A stretch of 64,000 nucleotides of DNA from Prorocentrum cordatum (taxonomy: Eukaryota; Sar; Dinophyceae; Prorocentrales; Prorocentraceae): positions 296,877-360,876 of the forward strand of contig CAUYUJ010015011.1 of assembly GCA_963575745.1 (NCBI GenBank), written 5' to 3'. Under the pieces are notes generated by a model, which saw only the letters and a list, made by a program, of their open reading frames with translations, made no database searches and was not told the DNA's origin. Made by a program: the position numbers and the translations under genes. Shown one piece after another: positions 52,660 through 62,712 of this stretch (the first letter of the stretch is position 1; the number at the start of each line of letters is the position of its first letter).

Positions 52660-53397
52660 CGTGGACCGGGGGTGGCTTGGTGAGGGCAAGGAGGGGGCCG
52701 GTTACGTCACGATTCGCGCTGGCGCCGATGGGGAACGCCCAAGAGTGGCAGATTCCCAGACGGCGCGGGTGCGAATCGTGACGTGACCAGAGGGTGGAAG
52801 GGGGAGGGTGGAGCTGGGGCAGGTCACATGGGTGATCGCGAATATTAGGTATGCTCGTGGTCCTCGGTCGAGTGCCCAGTGCAAAGGCTAGATTCTGGCG
52901 ACATGTTAGGATTCATGGGCGGGTGCAGTACATCTTTCAAGCCAGACAGGGAGAGCGTCGTGGGCGAGAAACATGTCCGAACTGCGGCCTCGCGGGCAGG
53001 GCTCCCCTGGGTCGCGACCCCACGGGTAGTTACGGAGCGTTTTTGTTCGCAGATGCCCTGCGCGGAACTTTCCGGTCGGCCGCCTAATTATCCGTGGGGT
53101 CACGCTTCGGAGTCCAGACCGCGAGGGCGTTAATATGGCCACGCTCGCCGCTCGTAAGCTAGGGTGTGTGAGCAGTATTGTGGTGGCCGGCACATGAAGG
53201 CCTCCTGGCGAGATCAGCGCCGCACACCTCGCTGCCGTGTCGCTCGCGCACTGCGCATCAGGTGCGCAGTGATGCAGCTGCCGGGCTGGTTCAGAGTCTG
53301 TGTATGTTTGGCACAGATCCAGTGGTAAGATGTTGAGTGCCGTGCTGTGTGATTCTCTGAGATCGAGGAACAGCAACTAGCACGAACATGAGCGGAG
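52660..53397. other. unassigned stretch
   Basis: No gene recognised. GATTCGC...GGCGCCGATG and CGCGGGTGCGAATCGTGACG near 52710-52790 form a weak inverted pair (GTCACGATTCGC / GCGAATCGTGAC). Confidence 0.4.
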
Positions 53398-53498
53398 TTC
53401 TTGGATCGGCGCTGGGGCCCCTTGGCGGCGCGTCCAGCGCGGCCTTTGGCGCTTAAGGTGCGCCAGGGAGGGGGGGGGGTCCAGCGCCGATCCAAGAA
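53398..53498. other. hairpin with 18-bp perfect arms (R6)
   Basis: TTCTTGGATCGGCGCTGG at 53398-53415 and its exact complement at 53481-53498, loop of 65 nt. A related single arm is at about 50325-50345. Confidence 0.9.
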
Positions 53499-53619
53499 AT
53501 CAGCGTGGACTTTTTAATCCTCGACTTGTTGCTTTGCAGTGCGATTCCCCGAGAAGACGTCCTCAACCCGAGGAGCGCCCCTGGGAAACCTTGCAACGCG
53601 AATTAGTTGTGCCAGGCGC

Positions 53620-53652
53620 GTTGTGTGTGTGTATGTGTGTGTGTGTGTGCGT

Positions 53653-53707
<55 letters not shown>

Positions 53708-53800
53708 CGTCTGCGTCTGTGTCTGTGTGTCTGTGTGTCTGTGTCTGTGTCTGTGTCTGTGTCTGTGTCTGTGTCTGTGTCTGTGTCTGTGTGTGTCACC
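53620..53800. repeat. (GT)n and (TGTGTC)n microsatellites
   Basis: GT run to about 53708, then TGTGTC hexamers to about 53795. Confidence 0.97.
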
Positions 53801-54716
53801 GTGCCTGCCAGCAAGCAGCCTGTGCCATCTCAAAGCTGTCTCGGACTTCCCCGCCAGATGTCATCAGTGGCGGCCGCCTGGACCAGAGGCAGCACGCAGA
53901 AGCACACCCAGTAGTTTGGAAGCAGCTTGGGTCACCCTGAGCCAAGCAGACCCTGACCACCGGGGGTCACAGAAACTTCTCGGAACGCCCAGACCAGAGG
54001 ACCCGCCAACCGACAGGGGCATCAGGAGCGCTTGGGATTACTTAGAAACGCCGTTGCCAAGCGGGTCCCCAACCGCCGCGGGCAGTGAGCAATCAAGAGC
54101 ACTTGATACAAGCAAATCTCTCAGCCGCAGCTCGGTGGAAGCATTGTGAAACGATGCTGTCCGCTTTTCTTGGAAGCCAACGCGAGTATTCGTGAACACG
54201 TCATGCCATCGCTGAGGCCGAGTGTGACACCCGGCCGTGCAGCATGGCAGGTCATCCGTTGGGGATCCATGCATGTCGGTTTAGGGACGCTGGTAGAATG
54301 CGAGGAGTCATTGTTGTTTTTTCGGGGTTGCACCACAGTTTCCGTTAACATCGCAAACGCTGTGGCTATCCAGGCAGACCTCACCGTCAGTTTGTCTGTT
54401 TTAAGTTAGCTCCTCGGTGTCAGAGTTTTCAGGGACCCGGTTGGCGTTGTGGGAAGTCTCAACGCAGAGTTGTTCTCAGTCTCTTTGTTGGACAGCCCGT
54501 CAGGGTACCCTTGCCATTTGGACGGTAGAGGGACTTGTATCCTTATGTACTAACCTTACAATATTGTGTGTCGAGTAGTTTGCGGAGTAACATGGCGATG
54601 CAACAGTGCCGCAGCTTTTGTTGTGTGTAGGGGGAAGGGGCGATGCCTACATTCGTTGACTACCAGGATGGTGCCGAATACATGAGCCAGGGTTGACCCC
54701 CATCCCAATGAATCTC
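53801..54716. other. unassigned stretch
   Basis: Less GC-rich than its surroundings. No domain in any frame. Confidence 0.35.
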
Positions 54717-54745
54717 TCTCTCTCTCTCTCTCTTTCTCTCACTCT
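54717..54745. repeat. (TC)n microsatellite
   Basis: TCTCTC run with one TTT interruption. Confidence 0.95.
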
Positions 54746-55035
54746 AGATGTCATCAAAGGGAGGGGGTCGAACGGTCACTCACTGTCCCCTGGGTGCGTG
54801 GCTGAAGTGGGGTTCCGCAGTTCGGACTGTTGAATCTTAATCGTTACACAGTTACTCGTGCGTCCGCCCTGGCGCTCTCGCCTCGGCACGGGCTGCATAT
54901 CCTTTGAACATTTTGCTCGCTCTCAGGCGCTCTCCACCAGCAACAACGTTCCCTCTCGATGTGTTATCCTTTCCTACTCGGGACCCGGGCTCTTGCTGGC
55001 CGCCGACAGCAGGTTTTCGGACAACACCAGCGCTC

Positions 55036-55088
55036 CCGCTATCTATATAGATACGTATATGTATATACACATATATATATGTGTGTAT

Positions 55089-55122
<34 letters not shown>
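55036..55122. repeat. (TA)n-rich tract
   Basis: Alternating TA with ACATAT words, the most AT-rich patch in a GC-rich setting. The remaining sequence 54746-55035 holds no recognised gene. Confidence 0.9.
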
Positions 55123-55329
55123 TTATTTGTTTCTCAGGACCAGCGCTCCCGCCTCGGCGCCGCAGACAGCACCCCCTGCAGACAACGACGCTCCCGCTCC
55201 ATACCTTTGTCGTCTTTTCTTCAAGCCTGCCGACCTCAGTTCCGATCCAGTCGGAGGTCTGCACTGGCGCCTCCCTGGCGCGCTCTGCGTGCCAGGGGCG
55301 GCCTGGGAGCCCGCGGCGACGGTCCCGTC

Positions 55330-55450
55330 GTCGTCCTCCTCCTCCGCCTCCTCCTCCTCCCTCTCCTCCTCCTCTCCTCCTCCTCCTCCTCCTCCTCCTC
55401 CTCCTCCTCCTTTTCCTCCTCCTCATCCACCTCCTCCTCCTCCTTCCCCC
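55330..55450. repeat. TCC-rich tract
   Basis: (TCC)n with CTC interruptions. Confidence 0.95.
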
Positions 55451-55649
55451 TCAAACACCGGCCCCATGACGTCTCTAGTGGAGCAAATCGAGCCGTGTCG
55501 ACGAGGCTAATCCAGCCGTTGCGACGTGAGCGCTCCCGGTGGCCCTCTTGGGTCGGGTTGCCGCCGATGAGCGCTGCCGTTGGCCAGGCGGACGGTCCGC
55601 GGCCGGCCCGCCACTTGCCTGGGCCGGGTCTGCACGGAAGAAAAATAGA

Positions 55650-55740
55650 CCCCCCGAAAAGGGCACGATCGAAGACGAAAAGAGCGGGTATCGAGGGTTT
55701 GGGATTTACACGTTGAATGACATTCGAGCAGATTTGTAAG
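55650..55740 (-). repeat. dispersed repeat R2, inverted copy
   Basis: CGATCGAAGACGAAAAGAGC, GGTATCGAGGGTT and TTGAATGACATTCGAGCA match the reverse complement of 2950-3040. Confidence 0.75.
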
Positions 55741-55754
55741 GGCGAGCAGTCTTA

Positions 55755-55985
55755 AATTGATTGTTGTTGTTGGTGGTGGTGGTGGTTGTTGTTGTTGTCG
55801 TAGTTCTTGTTGTGATGGTTGTGGTTGTTGCTATTGGTGTTGGTGTTGTTCGTGTTGGTGTTTATGTGTTTGTGGCTGTTGGTGTTGTTGATTTTGTTGT
55901 TGTGTTTGGTTGATTTATTTTTGTTGTTGTTGTTGTTGCTGCTCTTGTTGTTGTTGTCGTTGGTTTGATTGTTGTGATGTTGTAG
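55755..55985. repeat. GTT/GGT-rich tract
   Basis: Degenerate GTTGTT, GGTGGT and TGTTGTTG words. Confidence 0.9.
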
Positions 55986-56125
55986 TTCCACCCGCGACCC
56001 AGCCCGCGACCCACCCGCGACCCATTCGCGACCAACCCGCGACCCACCCTGCGACGCATTCGCGACCCACTCCGCGACCAACCCGCGTCCCGCCCACGAC
56101 CTACCCGCGACACGCCCCGCGCCCA
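55985..56125. repeat. 11-bp array, inverted relative to 38194-38314
   Basis: ACCCGCGACCC/ATTCGCGACCA units of 11-12 bp. Confidence 0.9.
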
Positions 56126-56661
56126 CCCCCTCACTCTTATCCGTAATTCTGGGCGCGACTTGTATTTTCAGAGCCGCGTGCCGCGGATAATGAAGGCGAT
56201 TCCCCCCTTCACCCCCCCGATCTGGGTTCAAATTGCCACAAGAGGCGCGGGTGGCTAATTGTGGGCGAACTTTATACTCACCCCCAAAGTTCGCATCGCC
56301 GCTCTGATCTTCATATTATGAAGAGCACCACGAACAATATGTTCTCAATTTCGTGAAGATGTATCAAACGAAACGCACGTTCTTGACGATCCGTTGAGTT
56401 CGCGACCAGCAACTTGTCGATGTTTTCTCAAACAACACGCTTGGCTTTGTAAACCCACCGCCGCGAACCTGTTGGCTCTGGGGGAAGGCTTCTCCAGATC
56501 AGCTAGGAGGCCATTCAAGACCCATCCAGACATCCCACCATCAATATCCCCAGACAACCGTTATTATCTTCACAGGACCCCGAGCTGCGGATCTCACTGG
56601 CATAGCGTTATGTGTATGCTTATACATCTACTCATGGGTTTGTACGTGTATATATTTAATA
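56126..56661. other. unassigned stretch
   Basis: No recognised gene or repeat. Confidence 0.35.
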
Positions 56662-56699
56662 CTAGAACCACGCGCGCGCTGCGCGCGCTTTGGTTCTAG
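56662..56699. other. hairpin CTAGAACC-(CG)n
   Basis: CTAGAACCACGCGCGCGC and GCGCGCGCTTTGGTTCTAG pair around a short loop. Confidence 0.85.
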
Positions 56700-57410
56700 C
56701 AAGATGCGGCGACGGTCTAGGGTTCGCAGCATCGGAGAGCAGAAAGACTTCTATCAATCATGATCAATCAGCAAACCGCACCATCCCTCTATGCCCCCAC
56801 GGATGCACGCCATGAGCCCCAGTCGACCTTAATCCTGCATTCTCCTCTCAGCAAACCCTCTCAATCCCTTTCCTTTCCACACCCTTTTTGGCGGAACAAT
56901 GGAATCACATTCCATGCGGCAGAGGAGCTGTTGCGGGCGCGGTGGACGAATTCCACTCGGCATGCAACGCGAAAAAGTATGTTCGTTGTCGACGCGGTGG
57001 ACTTGTTCCACTCGGCGTGCAACCATGAAACATACAGACGGCCGCAGGTCTAAATAGGATTCCGCATGATCCCACTTCAGCTGCCTACATACCCTTTGTT
57101 TCATTCCCAGTGGGGCGCCTCGAGAAAACAACTCACACACGTACAGCAGCAGCTCGTGTGCCCGACGGGGGGAGGAGGGGGGGCGGGCCCCAGTGCTTGA
57201 TCAACCCGGTTGAAGCAACCGCTTTAAGCAGCCAAGATCTGGTCTTTGGGGAGGAGGGAGCGGGGGCCCGCGCCGATCGGCGAAACAAGACATAAGAAAC
57301 AGCTACGTACCTCTCAAGACGGCTCAATGGGCCCGATTTCGGCACACCCCTCACGCACTCTACGCCGATCCAAGGCCTAGACGACCCAGAGCGTCCAAGG
57401 CCCCGCGACG
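56700..57410. other. unassigned stretch
   Basis: GCGGTGGACGAATTCCACTCGGC near 56940 and GCGGTGGACTTGTTCCACTCGGC near 56993 form a 50-bp-spaced doublet. No gene. Confidence 0.4.
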
Positions 57411-57414
57411 AAAA

Positions 57415-57900
57415 TCTTTACAACGATGGGCTGTCGTGAAGGGTTCTATGGTGCGCCCACCTTCGTCGTGCAACCACCGCGCAAAATTTGCCAACACTGG
57501 GCCACCCTGAAGGTTTGAACGGTACGCGCCAAAAAAAATCGACAACGAAATGATCGATCCGACGGTCTTCCCAGTACCGCGGCGACTGCCGGGACTGATC
57601 CGAGTATTCGCTTCCTTCGTGGCGGCCCTGAAAAAAAGTACACCCACCTCAAAAAGCCAACGTCTCGCGTGAGATATCCCCGAATGCTGACCGCAAGTGG
57701 GCAAATGTCCCACCCCGTGGTCGCTCCCCATTGTGGCGCCCAACAACGTTTGTAGCGACATCGCGAACACCACGCGGCCCTGAAAAAGACGCGCCTACAT
57801 CCGTGAAACAAGCGAACCGCTGGAGACATCCCCACAATCTGGGCACGAACCGGTAAGTGTCCTAATTTTCCCCTGGCGGCACCCCCTTGTGTTGCCCAAG
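57415..57900. repeat. diverged tandem repeat, about 153-bp period
   Basis: GGCGGCCCTGAAAAAAAGTA (57621) and GCGGCCCTGAAAAAGACGCG (57774) start two alignable units; a more diverged unit is at 57420-57540. Minus-strand frames here (MSLQTLLGATMG etc.) follow the repeat. Confidence 0.6.
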
Positions 57901-58495
57901 TGCGAGGCCTGTCACATCGCAATAATCCTGATCGTGATATGGAAAAGGAGGGAGGAGGAGGAGGAGGAGGGAGTGAGTAGACAGAGGCGCGACACGGATA
58001 ACAAGAATTCACGACGCAAAACACGGAAATAAACGCCGCAACATTTTCCACGAGACGTGCAACTGCCTGCACAATGATCCGTTATCACCGTCGCACCCTT
58101 GATCCGCACGCGTTCGACGGAAACTGGCGGCAATCAAACTGGCCCAATCTGCCAGGGCATCGCTCGTGGGGGGAGGGCCTCCTCGCCTCGGGCTGCTCTC
58201 CCGCAGCCGCGCCCCGCCGTCGACGGCGAGCGCGCGCCTTGTGGGTGCCCTGACCGTCCCGGGCGGCCGCCGCAGGCCCGAACGTGCGTTTGATTCGCCC
58301 ATGTCGCCCAGCCCGCCCATCTGAACCAAGAAAGCCGGTTTCTGCTGAGACATCCTCACGATTCGCTCTTAAACTTAAGCTGGCCACGGCGTGCAGGTGA
58401 CGCTGGCGGTGTGCTGCCCGCGCCGAGGCGAGAGCGCCGTTTGGACGGACTTTCGGCCATTGTACGGTTCGGCCCGCATAGTACGCTATGTTATC
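57901..58495. other. unassigned stretch with short GGA run
   Basis: 57945-57975 is GGA-rich. No gene recognised. Confidence 0.4.
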
Positions 58496-58752
58496 AATGC
58501 GAGGCTAAGCTATGCGGTGTGATGCGATGCGATACTATGCTGTGCGATGCGATGCTATGCTATGCTATGCTACGCCATACTGTGCCATGCGATGATCTGC
58601 TAGTATATGCGACGCGATGCGATGCGATGCTATGACATGCTATGCGATGCTATGCTATGCTATGCTATGCTACGCGATGCTCGTCTATGCTGTGTTGTGC
58701 GATGCTATGCGATGCTATGCTATGCTCTGCTGTGCGATGCAATGGTGTGTTG
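58496..58752. repeat. ATGCT/ATGCG pentanucleotide array
   Basis: About 50 pentamers of GCTAT/GCGAT type. All three plus frames are open in parts only because of the period. Confidence 0.95.
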
Positions 58753-59212
58753 TAGCTCCAGTTGGTTCCCCTTCCTCACCCCCACCACCACACGCACAAC
58801 CTCTTTATCACCCGAAGGGTGGTCGTACATGTAGGTATACACTGGCAGGATCTCGCGGCCAGAGATACAACCGCCTCGCGCACACTTGCCTGGAGCGGGG
58901 AGGGATGGGGAGGAATCTGGGAGGAGCGGGGAGGGGTGCAGAGTGAGGTGTCTTGTGGGCCTCTTGGACTGTCTCAGAGCGCTCTGGGATCCACAGGCGC
59001 CTACGGAGGTCGTCTTGGAGGGCTCTGTGGGACGTTTTGGGGCGATCCTGGGAGCTTCTTGGACCGTCTTCCGTCTTGGAGGCCTTGTTGGGATGTCTTG
59101 CGGCGCTCTTGGGGTTCTCTGAGGCCGTCGTGGACGCTATTAATACAAAGCGCATATGCCCAAAATAGACGCTTCCCAAAGGAATTAGGGCGATGTGTGT
59201 TCCTTGCGGCCC

Positions 59213-59464
59213 TCATAAGTGTCCTCTTGAAGCCCTCTTCAAGCGCTTGGGGGGCCTCTCGGGCCGTCTTGAAGCCATCATGGGCGTCTTGACGAACTCG
59301 TGGACCGTCTCGGAAGCCTCCTGGACCGTCTGGGGAGCGCCTTCGGGCCCTCCGAAAGCCCCCCGAAGGACCCCGAGGGACACAGTGGGCACCGCGGGGG
59401 GAGGGGGGAGTTTGGGAAAAGCGGGCAGCCTCGGGCCCCAGGGGTCTGGTCGCGGGGTCCGCAT
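59213..59464 (-). CDS. short frame behind the spliced leader, doubtful
   Basis: The first ATG downstream of the leader (59464) opens 83 codons ending at 59213. The product is Pro/Arg-rich (MRTPRPDPWGPRLPAFPK) and most of it is translation of the CCTCTTGGG array. It is probably not a protein gene. It shows only what a trans-spliced RNA from here would encode. Confidence 0.2.
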   Translation of the reverse strand: MRTPRPDPWGPRLPAFPKLPPPPAVPTVSLGVLRGAFGGPEGAPQTVQEASETVHEFVKTPMMASRRPERPPKRLKRASRGHL

Positions 59465-59512
59465 GGTGATGGGCAACTATGATGAGCGCTTGCGCGCTGC
59501 ACTCAGATCCAC

Positions 59513-59534
59513 CTTGAGCCAAAATGGCTACGGA
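59513..59534 (-). ncRNA. dinoflagellate spliced leader sequence (relic or SL RNA gene)
   Basis: On minus the 22 nt start TCCGTAGCC, have CATTTT in the centre and end GGCTCAAG, matching every position of the known dinoflagellate leader DCCGUAGCCAUUUUGGCUCAAG. It is followed by GTGGATCTGAG. A GT after the leader would suit a donor site of an SL RNA gene, but no Sm-type T-rich motif is seen in the next 60 nt. A leader fixed in the genome by retroposition of a trans-spliced RNA is the other reading. No poly(A) is seen. Confidence 0.85.
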
Positions 59535-59894
59535 TGCTCGTGGGGCGTCTTTGGGGGCTCCTGTGGAGCCTCGTGGAGCCTCTAGGAGGCCTCTAGGGGG
59601 CCTCTTGGGCTCTCTTGGGGTCTCTTGGGGCCTCCTGGAGGCCTACTGGGGCGGAAGGCTCGAATTGTCGGTTCGTGTTCCCCCTCTTGAGCCCCTCTTG
59701 GGCCCTCTTGAGGCGATCTTGGGCGCTCTCTCTATTGCGCCGTCGTGGCGCCCTCTTTGGGTGCCTCTTGGGCCGTCTTGAGCTGGTTTCTGGGGCCTCA
59801 TGGGCTGTCTTGAACCGTTGGAAGCACGAAACAGCGAGAACACGAACAACCTTCAAAAACCATTGAGGAAACCTACTTGCTTCGCCTCCTGAGT

Positions 59895-60110
59895 GCCTCG
59901 TGGGAGCACTTTTGAGGGCATCTTGGCCATCTTGAAGCTCTCTTGGGCTGTCTTCAAAGCCATGTTGGACCAATTTTGGAACGCTCTTGTGCGGTCTTGG
60001 GCTCTCTCGGACCGGTCGTGGGCCATCAAGGCGCCCTCTTGGACGTCTCTCGGCCCCTTTTGACGTTTTTGGCGCCCCCCGCTGGGCCCGAAACGGTCAG
60101 ACGACAAATC
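59895..60110. repeat. CCTCTTGGG-type array, weak
   Basis: GGGCTCTCTCGG, GCGCCCTCTTGG words, ending in CCCGAAACGGTCAG. Confidence 0.6.
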
Positions 60111-60139
60111 AGTGCACTTCGGAGGGCCCGGGACCCCCT

Positions 60140-60684
60140 ACCCATTATACGTATGTGTATATATATATGTATATACACACTTACATACATATACACTATA
60201 TATTATACATACATAAACCAACACATCATACATATATATATGTGTATGTATGTGTATATGTATGTAAACCATGTGTATATATATGTTCATATATACATGC
60301 ATGCATACACACATACATACACACATACATACATAAATAAATAACCACATACATACATACATACATACATACATACGTATATACATATATACATATATAC
60401 ATACATACATACATACATACATACATACATACATACATACATACATACATACATCCATACATACATACATACATACATACATACATACATACATACATAC
60501 ATACACACATACATAAATACATACATACATACATACATACATACATGCATGCATGCATGCATGCATACATACATACATACATGCATACATACATACACAC
60601 ACATATACACACATACATACATACATGCATGCATGCATACATACATACATACATACATACATGCATGCACATACATACATACAT
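60140..60684. repeat. (ATAC)n tetranucleotide tract
   Basis: Over 500 bp of CATA/ATAC with CATG and CACA variants. Minus frames reading MYVCMYVC are artefacts. Confidence 0.97.
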
Positions 60685-61215
60685 TTCGGAGGGCTCTTGG
60701 GCTGTGTATTGGCCGTGTTGGGCCCATCTGGGGCCACGTTCGGGCCGTCAGGGCCGCCTTGGGGCCTCCCGCTCCCGCTGTGGGGCCCAGCATGGGCCTG
60801 TCCTGGGGCTCTCTTGGGCCGTCTGAGGCTCGTCCCAGGCAATTTTCGGGCTCCCTTGGGCAATCTTGGTGCCCTGTTGGAGGTCTTTTCGGCGGTTTGG
60901 GGGCGTCGTCGGCTGTCGTAGAGCGCAGGGAGGTCGAAAACGCGAGACACCGAAAAACATTTCAAAAACCAACGGAAATCAAGGATTTGAGCCTCTTCGG
61001 GCTCTCGGGATGCTTCTCGGAGCTCTCTTGAGGCCTCTTGGAGGCCTCTTGGGCTGTGTATTTGCGGTCTCGAACCCATCCTGGACCACGTTAAGGCTAG
61101 CTGGGCTGTCTTGGAAGGGCTTGTCGAAGTCCCCGAGGGCTTCTGGGAGCTCTCTGGGACAGTCTGGGAGCTCCAGGGCCGCTCCGGGGTGCTCTGGGAG
61201 CGGACTGGGGAACCC
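60685..61215. repeat. CCTCTTGGG-type array
   Basis: Between the two AT-rich tracts. The tail 60905-60980 (CGAAAACGCGAGACACC, CATTTCAAAAACC) is a diverged form of the 12-kb unit tails. Confidence 0.75.
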
Positions 61216-61278
61216 TGGTCCTCCCATGCTCTGTCGTGGTCGCGGCCCCGGTCGCCCGGGCCTCGTCCACGGGGATAT

Positions 61279-61990
61279 CTACATCTCTCTCTCTCTCTCT
61301 CTCTATATATATGTATATATTTATACACATCGACATATACATATACGTCTGCATATACATATACATTTCCATATGCATATACATCTACATCTACACCTAC
61401 ATCTACAATATGACATACATGTAAATATAGATGTACATATTCATTTACATCTACATCTACATATACGTATACGTATACAAATACATATACATGCCCATGT
61501 GTAAATACAAATACAAATGCAGATACATCTACGTATACATATACGCATACATACACATCTACATACACATAAGCATATGCACATACGCATACCTAAACAT
61601 ATACATATACATACGCATATACAAATAATTATGCATACGCATATGCATGCATCTATGTTTGAAAATAAAATCATACCTATACAAATGCATACGCCTATGT
61701 ACAGATGCACCTATACACACCAGTTTGCATACATGTATAGCTATATTTTCTCGTGCATTTCATGTACATGTACATGTATATATACATATACCTATACAAA
61801 TACATGTACATCAGCATGTGCATACACATCTACTTGTACATATACATGTACATGTATATGTACATATACATGTACACATACATGTACATATGCATATATA
61901 TATACAAACATACATATGAATATGTAGATGCACATACATATACATTTACATATACATGTACATACGCATATACATATACATGTGCATATA
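61279..61990. repeat. (CT)n then ATACAT hexanucleotide tract
   Basis: CT run 61279-61306, then about 680 bp of CATATACATATACAT words. Confidence 0.97.
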
Positions 61991-62210
61991 CGAGAGAGCG
62001 TGATCCACCGCCGCTTTACTGTGGAAAATTGCCAACCTTTTCCTCCGGAACCCAGGGGTCTCCCCTCCCCCCCCTCCGAAAATTACCTAACATCGAAGAC
62101 TGGTAGGTTTCTAGTGGTCTAAAAAGAGCTCACAGATCACTCCACAGGGGGGTCCGGGCAGGTGTTGGGAGTTGCCGGGCGGGTTGAGTCCACTTCGTTT
62201 TTCACCAACA

Positions 62211-62590
62211 GTCACACACTTCGTGCTCTTCGACTTCCCAGAACTCCATTCCCAGGCCACATTCTGAATAACCGGATGCAACAGTCACACACTTCGTGCT
62301 CTTCGAGATCCCAGAACGCCATTCCCGGGCCACCTTTAAATAACCGGATGCAACAGTCACACACTTCGTGCTCTTCGACATCCCAGAACGCCATTCCCGG
62401 GCCACATTCTGGAGGGCCGGATGCAACAGTCACACACTTCGTGCTCTTCGAGTTCCCAGAACTCCATTCCCGGGTTCCCAGAACTCCATTCCTGGGCCAC
62501 ATTTTGGATGCCCGGAGCCAACTCTAGTCCACTTCCTGGTCTTCGAGTTCCCAGAACTCCATTCCCGGGTCACATTTTGAATAGCCAGAC
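62211..62590. repeat. minisatellite, 72-73-bp units
   Basis: GTCACACACTTCGTGCTCTTC starts at 62211, 62284, 62356 and 62429; a shortened unit and a last diverged unit (GTCCACTTCCTGGTCTTCGA) follow. Each has CCCAGAACTCCATTCCCGGG-like and CACATT sequence. The last unit has an internal doublet GGGTTCCCAGAACTCCATTC. Confidence 0.95.
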
Positions 62591-62712
62591 GCTTCATAGT
62601 CCTTCCGCCACAGCCGTGTTTGGTTCAGGACTTGCACAAAAGACACTGCAGTCCACTGCATTCAATCGTGCCACTGCATTCATTCACTGCAGTCCACTGA
62701 GTTTCGATTGCA

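Larger units (their letters stand above)
58935..59830. repeat. CCTCTTGGG-type arrays around the spliced leader relic
   Basis: 58935-59345 and 59540-59830, with core GCTCGAATTGTCGGTTC at about 59655. Tail 59815-59875 resembles the tails of the 12-kb units. Confidence 0.75.

Noticed and set aside
59213-59464. A protein gene trans-spliced at 59513
   Set aside because: The frame behind the leader is low-complexity translation of the repeat array; kept only as a doubtful feature.
60340-60680. Telomere-like repeat
   Set aside because: The unit is ATAC, not the TTTAGGG type expected in dinoflagellates, and GC-rich sequence continues on both sides.
60138-61568. 476-codon minus frame reading MYVCMYVC
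   Set aside because: Translation of the ATAC tetranucleotide repeat fused to neighbouring array; no coding signal.
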